Shown: positions 24,848 through 33,472 of the stretch, piece by piece
How the letters are laid out: each line of letters starts with the position of its first letter
Numbering within the stretch: the first letter of the stretch is position 1
Source: Pseudonocardia hierapolitana
GTDB taxonomy: Bacteria; Actinomycetota; Actinomycetes; Mycobacteriales; Pseudonocardiaceae
DNA length: 64,000 nt
Assembly (NCBI RefSeq): GCF_007994075.1
Contig: NZ_VIWU01000001.1
Location: 1,612,001 to 1,676,000 of the forward strand
Direction of reading: 5' to 3'
Translations under genes and position numbers: made by a program
The notes under the pieces: model-generated
What the model was told of the DNA's origin: nothing
The model's input: only the letters and a program-made list of their open reading frames with translations
Database searches by the model: none

Positions 24848-27133
24848 TCAGTCGCTCTCCGATCTCCGCAGTCCGCTCACCAGCGAGGCCAGCAGCAGTT
24901 CCCGGACCTCGACGACGAGCGAGCCGAGCCGGTCGTGGAGCATGGCATTCGCGTCGACGGCCCCGAGGAGCCCTCCTACGGCCTGCTGCACAGGCATCGC
25001 CGGCAGAGCGACGGGAAGATCGGCCAGAGTTCTCGAGCTGATCGAACGGACTGCAGACCCGGAGCTGTTCCGATCAATCCAGTCCCGGGCCTCGGGCGTC
25101 CCGAGGTAGTACGTCAGATACGAGGAGTCGACGGGATGCCGCGGGCGGAGCCGAATGCAGCCGGGCCCCAGGAACCAGCCCTCTTCCGCGGGTGCGACCA
25201 GGCCGACCCTGCCTGGTTCGCCCGTGCGGACGCAGACCACATCACCTTCATCCAGCCGGTAACGCGACAACCTCGCACTCTCCCCCTCCCCGACGAACTC
25301 CGTGTCTCCGGCCAGAGCGTTGTAGCGGATGGTGCGGGGCACGACGAGCCGCCATGGCGATTCGCGCCCCATGAGCCTGGCCACGTACCCGGGTCCGGCC
25401 AGGATGTCGCAAACATCGCCCAACAGGACCTTCTGCCATCCCGACGGAAGCCCTCGCCGGAAGACGTCCTCCTCATCGACGCGTGAGAGCCTGTCGTCGA
25501 GCACCCGGTCGAGCTCCCTTGCCCGATTCCCGAGCTCGGTCAGCTCTGATCTCACGTCGGCGACCGTTCGCATCCCCGAAGCAACGCCTGGCACGACCGT
25601 TGCGGTCTCGACGTACGAACGCGGGTTCAGGACGAATCTGCGCTCACGGATCTCCTCGACCCGCGCGCTCCGGGCGAGCCCACGCGGCGGCTCGTACCCG
25701 GCCGTTCCTCCGCTGTCGCGCCAGCCGTGGTACGCGCCGACGATCTGCTCGACATCCTCGTCGCCGAGCTCCCGCCGGCTGCGATCGCGGATCGATCCCA
25801 GGTGCGTCGCATCGACGAAAAGCACTTCGGGGACGGTCTGCTGCCGAGGCACCCGCAGGATCCAAAGCGTCACCGGGATACCTGTGGAGGTGAACAATCC
25901 CGGAGGGAGCGCGATCACACATTCGACGACACCGGCCTCGACCATCCTCGCCCTGATGGCGGCTTCGGACCGGTTCTCAGTGGTAGTGGCGGCATTCGCC
26001 ATCAGGACGGCGGCCCGACCGCCGGGACGGAGCGCCGCCGCCGCGTGCTGCAGCCATGCGAAGTTCGCGTTGTGGGGCGGAGGCTCACCGTACCGCCACC
26101 GCTTGTCGAGCGTGGGAGCCTGCGACGTCCAATTCGTCAGACCGAAGGGCGGGTTGGCGAGTACGACGTCGAACTCGTTCTCGATTCCGACGCCGGCCTC
26201 GAGCACCATCGACCGGATGACATCGATGTCGATCCCGGCGAGCGCGGCGCTCATCGACGTGCGTTGAGCATGACGCTCGCTTGCGGCATGGCCCGTCAGC
26301 GAGACGCGTCCTGATTCCGCCGAGCTGCCCCACACATGGAGGGCTGCGCCTAGGAGCAGCTCCCCGGACCGGCAGAAGGGGTCGTACACCCGATCCGAAG
26401 AGGTCGGCGCCGTCACGCCGACCATGACGCGCGTCACGGAGAGCGGCGTGTAGGTGTCCCCCCGTCGCCCCGTCGCGGAGGCCATCCGCCCCTGCAGTTC
26501 GAGGAGGAAGCGAGCGACGTCGCCCTTGTCGGTAGGAATGGCGAACGCGTCGACGACGTGGACGAGCAGGGAGAGCACGCGCTCACGCCCGGCATCCCGC
26601 ACCTGGTCCACGACCTGCTGGGGTAGCGATATGCGTGCCTGGTCCTGCAGGGCGCGATCCAGCGCATCACGCAGCACGTCGGACCGCGGCTCCTGCGTCA
26701 CCCCTCTCCAGAGCCGCCGATGCCGGAGCTTGAGGATCAGCAGGGCCTCGAACAGGTCGAACGCCGAATCGATGTCGAGGAACCCGCGCACCTTGTCCAT
26801 GGCTGACCACATCGCGCTGACGACATCCGGCTCGCGCTGCGCCGGAGGCGGCTCGACCGCGTGCGCGGCCTCGATCGGCATGCCGCTGTTCCTCAGGAAC
26901 CGGTCGCCGTACGTGGTGCCCGGATGCTCATCGGGCCTCAACCCGTTCTTCGGGATTCGACGGGCTCCCAGCCACTCTGCGATCTCACTGAAGGCGAACA
27001 TCTCCTGGCCACCCGTCCGCCTGGGGTCCGGAAAGGTGAGATGCCGCTTCCGCCAGTTGCTGACGGCAGCAGGGCCGACCCCCGCCAACCGCGCCACATC
27101 CGTAGCGGAAACCAGACGAACGGCTCTCGTCAT
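24848..27133 (-). CDS. N6-adenine DNA methylase fused to HTH and type I specificity-like domain
   Basis: A protein of 761 residues in three parts. An N-terminal helix-turn-helix (SATDVARLAGVGPAAVSNWR, about 9-28) is followed by an HsdM-like methylase at about 200-490. Its motif I reads VYDPFCRSGELLLGAAL, a variant of DPxCGSG, and its motif IV NPPFGLTNW is intact. From about 560 comes an HsdS-like recognition domain (LPSGWQKVLLGDVCDILAGP, then VVCVRTGEPGRVGLVAP, SYLTYYLGTPEARDWI). No HsdR nuclease is encoded nearby. The ATG overlaps the stop of the Abi-like gene. It probably methylates a specific site, and restriction or toxicity would come from its neighbours; this link is inference. Confidence 0.85.
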   Translation of the reverse strand: MTRAVRLVSATDVARLAGVGPAAVSNWRKRHLTFPDPRRTGGQEMFAFSEIAEWLGARRIPKNGLRPDEHPGTTYGDRFLRNSGMPIEAAHAVEPPPAQREPDVVSAMWSAMDKVRGFLDIDSAFDLFEALLILKLRHRRLWRGVTQEPRSDVLRDALDRALQDQARISLPQQVVDQVRDAGRERVLSLLVHVVDAFAIPTDKGDVARFLLELQGRMASATGRRGDTYTPLSVTRVMVGVTAPTSSDRVYDPFCRSGELLLGAALHVWGSSAESGRVSLTGHAASERHAQRTSMSAALAGIDIDVIRSMVLEAGVGIENEFDVVLANPPFGLTNWTSQAPTLDKRWRYGEPPPHNANFAWLQHAAAALRPGGRAAVLMANAATTTENRSEAAIRARMVEAGVVECVIALPPGLFTSTGIPVTLWILRVPRQQTVPEVLFVDATHLGSIRDRSRRELGDEDVEQIVGAYHGWRDSGGTAGYEPPRGLARSARVEEIRERRFVLNPRSYVETATVVPGVASGMRTVADVRSELTELGNRARELDRVLDDRLSRVDEEDVFRRGLPSGWQKVLLGDVCDILAGPGYVARLMGRESPWRLVVPRTIRYNALAGDTEFVGEGESARLSRYRLDEGDVVCVRTGEPGRVGLVAPAEEGWFLGPGCIRLRPRHPVDSSYLTYYLGTPEARDWIDRNSSGSAVRSISSRTLADLPVALPAMPVQQAVGGLLGAVDANAMLHDRLGSLVVEVRELLLASLVSGLRRSESD

Positions 27134-27780
27134 CCTGTCTCCCCACGCGTTCCGATCGCGCTCCGTCCGGCGAGGAGGCGGGGAACCCGATCGCGCGGGA
27201 GGAGTTCTTCGACGACCTCCGGCGACAATTGCCTGAGGAGCCGGTAGACCGTCGCGTGGTCGGCCTCGAGGTGCCGGTGGTGGATCGGCTCATGGTGCAT
27301 GATGCGGTTCCGAAGCACGAGGACGTTGTCGTAGTCCTGGTGCAGCGCCCCGCGATCCGCTCCGGGAAACACCCGGTGGAGAGCGGGCGTCCAGAGAGTC
27401 CGGTGATACCGGCCGCTCAGCAGCGAGACCCAGAATCCGAGCGTCAGCTGCGCGACGACGTCGTCCGGCACTTCCGGCCGCTGCTGGAGCCGGACCAGAT
27501 TCCGCTTCGCCTCCGCGACCTTGCGCCGCCCGTTCTCATTGAGTGGAGCCGACCGCCACCAGTCCGGCCGGGAGAACCTCGTGGCGAGCCTGCGATGCAG
27601 AGCGTTGCGCAGCGCCAGCTCGAGCCGGTTGAGCGGCACCACGAACGCAGCCGCCACCTCGAGATTCCACCACTCCAGGTCGACCGCTGCCTCGGCATTT
27701 CCCCCGGCCGCCGTGAGATAGGGCGTGAACCTCGGCTCCGACAGGACGGCGCTGACCCATGCGGGCGGTTCGGTCCCCAT
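27130..27780 (-). CDS. Abi-like (Abi_2/AbiD-F type) HEPN-family protein
   Basis: About 216 residues from the ATG at 27780, which has AGAGGGGG upstream. Family landmarks: VPLNRLELALRNALHRRL near 45-65, VVAQLTLGFWVSLLSGRYHR, and the catalytic-like HEPN motif RNRIMHHEPI (R-x4-H) near 160. HEPN proteins of this kind are RNases in abortive infection and toxin systems. The stop codon overlaps the methylase start as ATGA. Gene order suggests a toxin-like RNase made first, with the methylase fusion and glycohydrolase coupled to it. Confidence 0.8.
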   Translation of the reverse strand: MGTEPPAWVSAVLSEPRFTPYLTAAGGNAEAAVDLEWWNLEVAAAFVVPLNRLELALRNALHRRLATRFSRPDWWRSAPLNENGRRKVAEAKRNLVRLQQRPEVPDDVVAQLTLGFWVSLLSGRYHRTLWTPALHRVFPGADRGALHQDYDNVLVLRNRIMHHEPIHHRHLEADHATVYRLLRQLSPEVVEELLPRDRVPRLLAGRSAIGTRGETG

Positions 27781-27921
27781 GGCGTCCCCCTCTGCCGACA
27801 GAGGGCAGCCGAAAGCCGGCTGTGCTACGCTCGCTGTCGTAGGCCCCGGGTCGCCCCTGCTTCGCATGCCGCCCGGGGCAAGCTCATGTCCGGGCCACTC
27901 GTCCTCACCTCAGTGACGACC

Positions 27922-27951
27922 ACAGTATCGCCAGACCCGAGGTTCGGTCAA
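27922..27951 (-). promoter_or_regulatory. Promoter of the Abi-methylase operon
   Basis: On the minus strand, TTGACC (27951-27946) and TACTGT (27927-27922) stand 18 bases apart. This gives a transcript starting about 130 bases before the Abi-like ATG. It is one of the better matches to a sigma70/HrdB-type promoter in the window. A 12-base palindrome lies directly upstream. Confidence 0.55.
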
Positions 27952-27955
27952 GTAA

Positions 27956-27967
27956 TCGAGTACTCGA
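27956..27967. promoter_or_regulatory. Palindrome upstream of the Abi operon promoter
   Basis: TCGAGTACTCGA is a perfect 12-base palindrome, five bases upstream of the proposed -35 element and about 55 bases before the M13 peptidase start on the other strand. It could be an activator or repressor site for either gene. Confidence 0.4.
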
Positions 27968-28023
27968 AACTGTGAAGGCCGGTGTCGGTCGCGTCCGCGG
28001 GCGGGCGGGCATGATGGGGAGCC

Positions 28024-29985
28024 GTGACGACCTCGGCAATCCGCTCGGGGCTCGACCTGCGCTGGGTCGATCCCGCCATCCGCCCCCAGGACGACCTGTT
28101 CGGCCACGTCAACGGGACCTGGCTGCGCACGCACGTGATCCCCGACGACCGGGCGCAGGACGGTGCGTTCCGCGCGCTGTACGACAAGGCCGAGGAGGAC
28201 GTGCGCGCGATCATCGAGGAGGCCGACGGCGAGCCGGGCACCGACGCGCGCAAGATCGCCGACCTGTACGCCTCCTTCATGGACGTCGAGCGGATCGAGG
28301 CGCTCGGCACGGCGCCGCTGAAGCCGCTCCTCGACGAGGTCGCGGCCGCCGAGGACCGCGCCGCGCTCGCCGAGGTGCTCGGCCGTCGCCAGCGGGAGGC
28401 GCGCACGGCGCTCTTCGGCGCGTTCGTCTCCACCGACCCCAAGAACGCCACGCGCTACCTGGTGCAGCTCGAGCAGTCCGGGCTGGGCCTGCCCGACGAG
28501 TCCTACTACCGCGAGGACGCCTACGCCGAGATCCGCAAGGCGTACGTCACGCACCTCGCGCGCCTCGCCGAGCTCGTCGGGCTGCCCGACCCGGCCGGGC
28601 TCGCCGAGCGCGTGCTGGACCTCGAAACCGCGCTCGCGGCCGCCTCGTGGGACCGCGTCACCAACCGCGACGCGGAGAAGACCTACACCCTCATGACGCT
28701 GCCGGCGCTGCGGCAGAACGCGCCCGAGTTCGACTGGGAGCCGTGGCTCGCGGCGTTCGGCGCTCCGGAGGGCGCCTTCGACGAGATCATCGTGCGGCAG
28801 CCGAGCTTCGTCGCCGCGGCCGCGAAGCTGTGGGCCGAGCGGCCGCTGTCGCAGTGGCAGGAGTGGCTCGCGATCCACACGGCCTCCGCCTGCGCCGACT
28901 ACCTCACCGCGGCGATCGTCGAGGAGGACTTCGACTTCCACGGCCGCACGTTGTCGGGCACGCCACAGCTGCGGGAGCGGTGGAAGCGCGGGGTCGGCGT
29001 CGTCCAGGGGGCGCTCGGGGAGGCGGTCGGCAAGCTCTACGTCGACCGGCACTTCCCCGGCGAGGCGAAGGAACGGATGGTCCAGCTCGTCGCCAACCTC
29101 GTCGAGGCCTACCGGCAGAGCATCAGCGAGCTGGACTGGATGAGCCCGGCCACGCGCGAGCGGGCGCTGACCAAGCTCGGGAAGTTCGGTTCCAAGATCG
29201 GTTACCCGGAGAAGTGGAAGGACTACTCGGCCCTGGAGATCCGGGCCGACGACCTGCTCGGCAACGCGCTGCGCGCGGGAGCCTGGTCCACCGACTTCCA
29301 GCTCGCCAAGATCGGCCGGCCGGTGGACCGCGACGAGTGGCTGATGACGCCGCAGACCGTCAACGCCTACTACCACCCGCGGATGAACGAGATCGTCTTC
29401 CCGGCCGCGATCCTGCAGCCGCCGTTCTTCGACGCGGCGGCCGACGACGCGGCCAACTACGGCGGGATCGGCGCCGTCATCGGGCACGAGATCGGGCACG
29501 GGTTCGACGACCAGGGCTCCAAGTACGACGGCGACGGCAACATGACCGACTGGTGGGAGCCGGGCGACCGCGCCGAGTTCGAGCGCCGCGCCCAGGCGCT
29601 GATCGACCAGTACAGCGCGCTGTCCCCCGCCGGGCTGCCCGACCACAAGGTCAACGGCGCGCTCACCGTCGGCGAGAACATCGGCGACCTCGGTGGGCTG
29701 ACCATCGCGATCAAGGCGTACGAGATCGCGCTGGGCGGCGAGCAGGCGCCGGTGATCGACGGATTCACCGGGCTGCAGCGGGTGCTCATCGGCTGGGCGC
29801 AGGTGTGGCGGATCGTCACCCGCGAGGCCGAGGCGATCCGGCGGCTCGCCGTCGACCCGCACTCGCCGCCCGACCTGCGCTGCAACGCCGTCATCTCGAA
29901 CCTCGACGCCTTCCACGAGGCGTTCGACGTGCAGCCCTCCGACGCGCTCTACCGGGCGCCTGCGGAGCGGGTGCGCATCTGGTGA
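28024..29985 (+). CDS. M13-family zinc metallopeptidase (PepO/neprilysin-like)
   Basis: A protein of 653 residues from GTG. The zinc motif is GAVIGHEIGHGFDDQGSKYD (HExxH, about 487-491). The third ligand lies in the GENIGDLGGLTIA block downstream (ExxxD, about 556). An N-terminal PQDDLFGHVNGTWL block and VNAYYHPRMNEIVFPAAILQ before the zinc site are typical. No signal peptide is visible, so it probably cleaves peptides in the cytoplasm. The GTGA overlap at its end couples it to a small HTH gene. Confidence 0.92.
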   Translation: MTTSAIRSGLDLRWVDPAIRPQDDLFGHVNGTWLRTHVIPDDRAQDGAFRALYDKAEEDVRAIIEEADGEPGTDARKIADLYASFMDVERIEALGTAPLKPLLDEVAAAEDRAALAEVLGRRQREARTALFGAFVSTDPKNATRYLVQLEQSGLGLPDESYYREDAYAEIRKAYVTHLARLAELVGLPDPAGLAERVLDLETALAAASWDRVTNRDAEKTYTLMTLPALRQNAPEFDWEPWLAAFGAPEGAFDEIIVRQPSFVAAAAKLWAERPLSQWQEWLAIHTASACADYLTAAIVEEDFDFHGRTLSGTPQLRERWKRGVGVVQGALGEAVGKLYVDRHFPGEAKERMVQLVANLVEAYRQSISELDWMSPATRERALTKLGKFGSKIGYPEKWKDYSALEIRADDLLGNALRAGAWSTDFQLAKIGRPVDRDEWLMTPQTVNAYYHPRMNEIVFPAAILQPPFFDAAADDAANYGGIGAVIGHEIGHGFDDQGSKYDGDGNMTDWWEPGDRAEFERRAQALIDQYSALSPAGLPDHKVNGALTVGENIGDLGGLTIAIKAYEIALGGEQAPVIDGFTGLQRVLIGWAQVWRIVTREAEAIRRLAVDPHSPPDLRCNAVISNLDAFHEAFDVQPSDALYRAPAERVRIW

Positions 29986-30356
29986 CCGAGCGCTGGACCG
30001 GCGCCGAGTGCGCGGCCGCGTGGGGCGTGAAGCCCGGGACCTGGCTCGGCTACGTCTCACGCGGCCAGGCACCGCAGCCGATCCCGGAGCCCGACGCGCA
30101 GGGACGCAAGCAGTGGGACGCCGACGAGGTGCGCCGCTGGCCGCGCCCGGGTGCGGGACACCGCCGGGCCGCCGCCGGCCCCGAGGCCGAGGCGCTGCTC
30201 GCGCAGATGCGGGAGGTCGCCGACCGGATCGAGGAGCTGCGCGTCCGCCAGCGGGAGCTGCTGTCCGCCGGGAAGCGGGAGGGGCTGGAGATCAGCGCGA
30301 TGGCCAAGGCCCTCGGGATCTCCCGGCAGACGGCCTACGGGTGGCTCGCCGAGTGA
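29982..30356 (+). CDS. Small helix-turn-helix DNA-binding protein
   Basis: A protein of 124 residues that starts inside the last codon of the peptidase gene (GTGA overlap). Near the N-terminus is a short region, WTGAECAAAWGVKPGTWLGY, like an AlpA/MerR-type site. A basic, coiled middle follows (AQMREVADRIEELRVRQREL). The C-terminal KALGISRQTAYGWLAE is a clear helix-turn-helix. It has two candidate DNA-binding ends joined by a coiled coil. Possibly a nucleoid-associated or regulatory protein; the target is unknown. Confidence 0.65.
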   Translation: MTERWTGAECAAAWGVKPGTWLGYVSRGQAPQPIPEPDAQGRKQWDADEVRRWPRPGAGHRRAAAGPEAEALLAQMREVADRIEELRVRQRELLSAGKREGLEISAMAKALGISRQTAYGWLAE

Positions 30357-30362
30357 TCCGGC

Positions 30363-31199
30363 TCAGCCCGGCTCGTAGGGGCGCAGGGCGATGATCGTCC
30401 CATCCGGCTTCGCCTCGATGTAGCCGGACGCACCGGTGTCGTTGTTGGTCGTGTGGATCGCGACCTCCGGCCCGGTGCCCGTGTCCCGGACGATCAGGTA
30501 CTGCACCGTCGGGTTCTGGACGTTCAGGCTCTGCCCGGCGCCTGCGACCAGGCCGAGGATCTTGTCGACGTCGACGGCCGCGAGATCCACGAGCGGGTCG
30601 TCGGGTTCTCGGCTCGTCTGGCTGGAGATGTCGAAGCCGCCCCGGTAGGTGTAGCTCTGCGCGCGGGCCGGGGCGTCGGGGACCGGCATCTCGAGCGAGG
30701 CGTAGTCCGGGTAGACGGTCAGGTCGGCCACCTGCGTCGTGCCGAACTCGGCCCGCATGCCGTCGATGAGGGCCCGCAGGCCGGCCGGCGTGTGCAGCGC
30801 GGTAGCCCCGAGGACGATCGGCGCGGCGGCCGGGCCCTCGGCCGCGACGGGCACGCCGTCCGGGCCCACGGACATCGGCGACGGCCCGGTCAGCCGCCCG
30901 ATCCCGAACCCGGTGCCGACGAGCACGAGCGCGACGACACCGGCACCGACGAGGTTCGCACGCCGCGGCCGCCGCTGCGGGGCGCGCTCCCGCAGGTCCG
31001 GCATCGGCTTGTCGAACTGCAGGTCCTCGACGAGGTCACGCAGCTCACCGAGGGTCTTCGCCGCCGTGGCGGCCGCGGTGCGGGAGCGGTGCTCCGCGGC
31101 GTCGAGCTGCCCGTCGGCGTACGCCGTGTCCAGCAGCCCGCACACCTCGGTGCGGTCGAGATCGCGCGCCCTCGTCCTGGGCGACCGGGCGGACGACAC
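30363..31199 (-). CDS. DUF1707 (SHOCT-like) membrane protein
   Basis: A protein of 278 residues from GTG. The N-terminal DUF1707 domain reads RARDLDRTEVCGLLDTAYAD, GQLDAAEHRSR and LGELRDLVEDLQ. A membrane segment, NLVGAGVVALVLVGTGFGIG, lies at about 87-106. The rest (about 170 residues) would be outside the cell and has a strand-rich region (SYTYRGGFDISSQTSR, VQYLIVRDTGTGPEVAIHTT). Common in actinobacteria; function unknown. Confidence 0.8.
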   Translation of the reverse strand: MSSARSPRTRARDLDRTEVCGLLDTAYADGQLDAAEHRSRTAAATAAKTLGELRDLVEDLQFDKPMPDLRERAPQRRPRRANLVGAGVVALVLVGTGFGIGRLTGPSPMSVGPDGVPVAAEGPAAAPIVLGATALHTPAGLRALIDGMRAEFGTTQVADLTVYPDYASLEMPVPDAPARAQSYTYRGGFDISSQTSREPDDPLVDLAAVDVDKILGLVAGAGQSLNVQNPTVQYLIVRDTGTGPEVAIHTTNNDTGASGYIEAKPDGTIIALRPYEPG

Positions 31200-31233
31200 C
31201 GGCGGATCGTAGCCGTGCCGGGACTTCGGTGGA

Positions 31234-32034
31234 TCAGGACTTGCGTCCCACAGCCAACACGATCGGCATGGCGCCCCACGGACGCTGCGCGAGAGCGTCC
31301 ATCCGCCGGAAGGCCGCGTCCCAGCGCGCCACGTCCGCGTCCGTCGCCAGCCCAGCAGCCATCAGCTCGCCACGGGCGGCCCATCCCGGCGAGCGGACCC
31401 CCGCAGGCGCGCGGATGATCGGCCCGGTCACCCGGAACACCTCGACCGCGAGTCCCGCGCCCTCGAGCAGGGGTCCGAGCGACCGGCCCACCTGCAGGTC
31501 GTTGCCGCGCCCGGTCTGGTACTCGACGTAGCGCCCGTGCAGGTCGTCCAGGTCGGGGTCCGACGGCGACATCCACAGCATGGAGTGGTCGACGTCGACG
31601 AGGTACACGGTGCCGCCCGGCCGGGTCAGCTCGGCCAGGTGACCCACGATCTCCGCCTCGCGGCCACCGTTGTGCGCCAGCACGTGCCGGCACATCACCA
31701 CGTCGAACGCACCGGTGGGTGCGCCGGTCGCGGCGGCGTCGCCGAGGCGCACCGACGCCTGCGGCAGGTGCCCGACCTCGGCGACGGCCGCCTCGACGGC
31801 GTCCGCGGCGCCGTCCACACCGACCGCCCTGCCGGCCTCCCCCACCTCGTCGGCGAGCAGGCGCAGGAGCGCACCCGGCCCGCAGCCGACGTCGGCGACG
31901 GACGCACCGGGGCCGATCCCCGCGTGCGCCCACTCCACGGCCTCAGCCTGCCGCGCCGCGGCCGCCATCATCCGGTACCGCTGCTGCTCACCGGGGTCGA
32001 GCCGGAGGGCGTAGGCGATGTCACTCGATCTCAT
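31234..32034 (-). CDS. Class I SAM-dependent methyltransferase
   Basis: About 266 residues from the ATG at 32034. Motif I, ASVADVGCGPGALLRLLADE, lies at about 45-64. It is followed by AVGVDGAADAV (acidic end of strand 2), FDVVMCRHVLAHN (motif IV/post I) and LTRPGGTVYLVDVDHS. Small-molecule methyltransferase by pattern; the substrate is unknown and no pathway partners are adjacent. An in-frame ATG or GTG 12 codons upstream would add an unlikely polar start. Confidence 0.85.
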   Translation of the reverse strand: MRSSDIAYALRLDPGEQQRYRMMAAAARQAEAVEWAHAGIGPGASVADVGCGPGALLRLLADEVGEAGRAVGVDGAADAVEAAVAEVGHLPQASVRLGDAAATGAPTGAFDVVMCRHVLAHNGGREAEIVGHLAELTRPGGTVYLVDVDHSMLWMSPSDPDLDDLHGRYVEYQTGRGNDLQVGRSLGPLLEGAGLAVEVFRVTGPIIRAPAGVRSPGWAARGELMAAGLATDADVARWDAAFRRMDALAQRPWGAMPIVLAVGRKS

Positions 32035-32090
32035 GGACACACCGTCGGGGAGACACCCGGTCCCCGGCATCGGTGGTCACTGCCCAGATC

Positions 32091-32573
32091 TCACCCGCGG
32101 GGTGTGGCGTGGTCGACGAGCGTCACGCGGCCCGGCGCCGCGTCCGCCCAGGAACCGGTGAGGCCGAGCACCGCGATGGCCGACGTCTTCATCTCCAGCG
32201 GCTCACCGGTCAGCCCCGCGACGAGCTCGGAGACACCGGGGTTGTGCCCCAGGAGGAGTGCCGCGCCGACGTCGTCCGGGAGCCCGCGCACCACGGCGAG
32301 CAGCTCCTCGGCCGACGCCGCGTACACGCGCTCGTCGAGGATCGGGGCGGGCGGGCCGTCGAGCTCCGGCGCGATCAGCCCCCAGGTCTGGCGGATCCGG
32401 GTGGCCGGCGAGCACACCACCGCGTCGAGGCGCCCGACCCGGTCCCGGATCCAGCGTCCGGCGGCAGGCGCATCGCGGCGGCCACGCGCGTTGAGCGGCC
32501 GCTCCGCATCGGGCACGTCGTCCGGCCACGCCGACTTCGCGTGCCGGACGACGACGAGCCGGCGGGCATCCAT
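32091..32573 (-). CDS. SixA-type histidine phosphatase
   Basis: A protein of 160 residues. The RHAKS catalytic histidine motif occurs at about 10-14 (LVVVRHAKSAW), and the second conserved block is LLLGHNPGVSELV at about 110. The CSPATRIRQTW segment matches SixA. Known role: removing phosphate from phosphohistidine in signalling proteins or acting on small phosphoesters. Follows the methyltransferase on the opposite strand order with 56 bases between. Confidence 0.88.
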   Translation of the reverse strand: MDARRLVVVRHAKSAWPDDVPDAERPLNARGRRDAPAAGRWIRDRVGRLDAVVCSPATRIRQTWGLIAPELDGPPAPILDERVYAASAEELLAVVRGLPDDVGAALLLGHNPGVSELVAGLTGEPLEMKTSAIAVLGLTGSWADAAPGRVTLVDHATPRG

Positions 32574-32585
32574 GCGACCTCACCT

Positions 32586-33005
32586 TCACGGCTGCGGGAC
32601 GAACTCGCAGAAGCTCTCGTAGTGGTCGTCGGTGTAGTACCAGTGTTCCGGGTCGCGCTCGTCCGGCCCACCGGTGACGATCCGGCGGGCGCCCCGGTGG
32701 TTCAGCCCCGGCGTCTCGACGGTGAACTCCCGGTAGTAGCCGCGCCCCTCGTCGGGCAGGATGCCCTCGCGGTTGCCGAACGTGACGCCGTCGTTGCGCG
32801 GGTACTCGTACGGCCCGCCCGCCTCGATGTCCTCGATCACCTCGTGCGCCTCGGGCGGCAGGGCCGCCACGGCGCAGTCGGGAATGCCGTCGTTCTCGGT
32901 GACGGCGGCCGCCGGGCTGGTGGCAGGCGGTGCCGGTGCTGGTGACACCTGGCAACCGGCCAGCGCGAACCCGGCCAGCACCAGGCCGATCACCATCCGG
33001 ATCAC
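32586..33005 (-). CDS. Secreted barnase/RNase Sa-type ribonuclease (lipoprotein)
   Basis: A protein of 139 residues from GTG. Signal peptide VIGLVLAGFALAGC ends in a lipobox, so it is probably anchored outside. The enzyme domain reads VTFGNREGILPDEGRGYYRE, then FTVETPGLNHRGARRIVTGG, and HWYYTDDHYESFCEF. These supply the catalytic glutamate, arginine and histidine of N1/T1-type guanyl-specific RNases. The gene overlaps the barstar gene as GTGA, a neat toxin-inhibitor arrangement. Could be a competition toxin or a nutritional nuclease. Confidence 0.85.
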   Translation of the reverse strand: MIRMVIGLVLAGFALAGCQVSPAPAPPATSPAAAVTENDGIPDCAVAALPPEAHEVIEDIEAGGPYEYPRNDGVTFGNREGILPDEGRGYYREFTVETPGLNHRGARRIVTGGPDERDPEHWYYTDDHYESFCEFVPQP

Positions 33006-33460
33006 GCCTGCGCCTCCCCCAGCGCCCGCACGCCGTGGCCACCGACGAACGCGACCGTCTCGAACTGGCGGTCACCGGACCCGCCGCCGCGCCACAGGTC
33101 GTCGGTGGCGCCGCGCAGGATGTCGGTCAGCGTCAGGAACCCGGGCAGGTCCGCGTCCACGAGCTCATCGGCACCCGGCCAGAGCAGGGCGACGCGCTCG
33201 TCGTCCGGCCACCACGTCGCCAGGTCGCGCAGCGAGTCCACGAGCGCGTCGAGGTTGCGGCCGGCCGTCGCGGGGAGCCGCAGCGCCCGGGCGATCGCCG
33301 CCTGCGCCTCGCGCATCCCGGCCGCCCGCCCCGCCTCGGCCACGGCGAACCCGCTGCCCGCCAGGGTCCTGCGCACGCGCTCGGCGTCCGTCGGGTCCGC
33401 CAGCAGCACGCCGCGGCCGGTCAGGCCGGGGAGCAGCGTCGCGACCCGCACTCTGTCCAC
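33002..33460 (-). CDS. Barstar-family ribonuclease inhibitor
   Basis: A protein of 152 residues. The barstar core is recognisable: ALRLPATAGRNLDALVDSLR (loop and helix that plug the barnase active site), then WWPDDERVALLWPGADEL and a late FETVAFVGGHG. It starts at GTG and precedes and overlaps the ribonuclease, so inhibitor is made first. It probably protects the cytoplasm from mislocalised RNase. Intact in length. Confidence 0.85.
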   Translation of the reverse strand: MDRVRVATLLPGLTGRGVLLADPTDAERVRRTLAGSGFAVAEAGRAAGMREAQAAIARALRLPATAGRNLDALVDSLRDLATWWPDDERVALLWPGADELVDADLPGFLTLTDILRGATDDLWRGGGSGDRQFETVAFVGGHGVRALGEAQA

Positions 33461-33472
33461 CCGGCTATTCGA

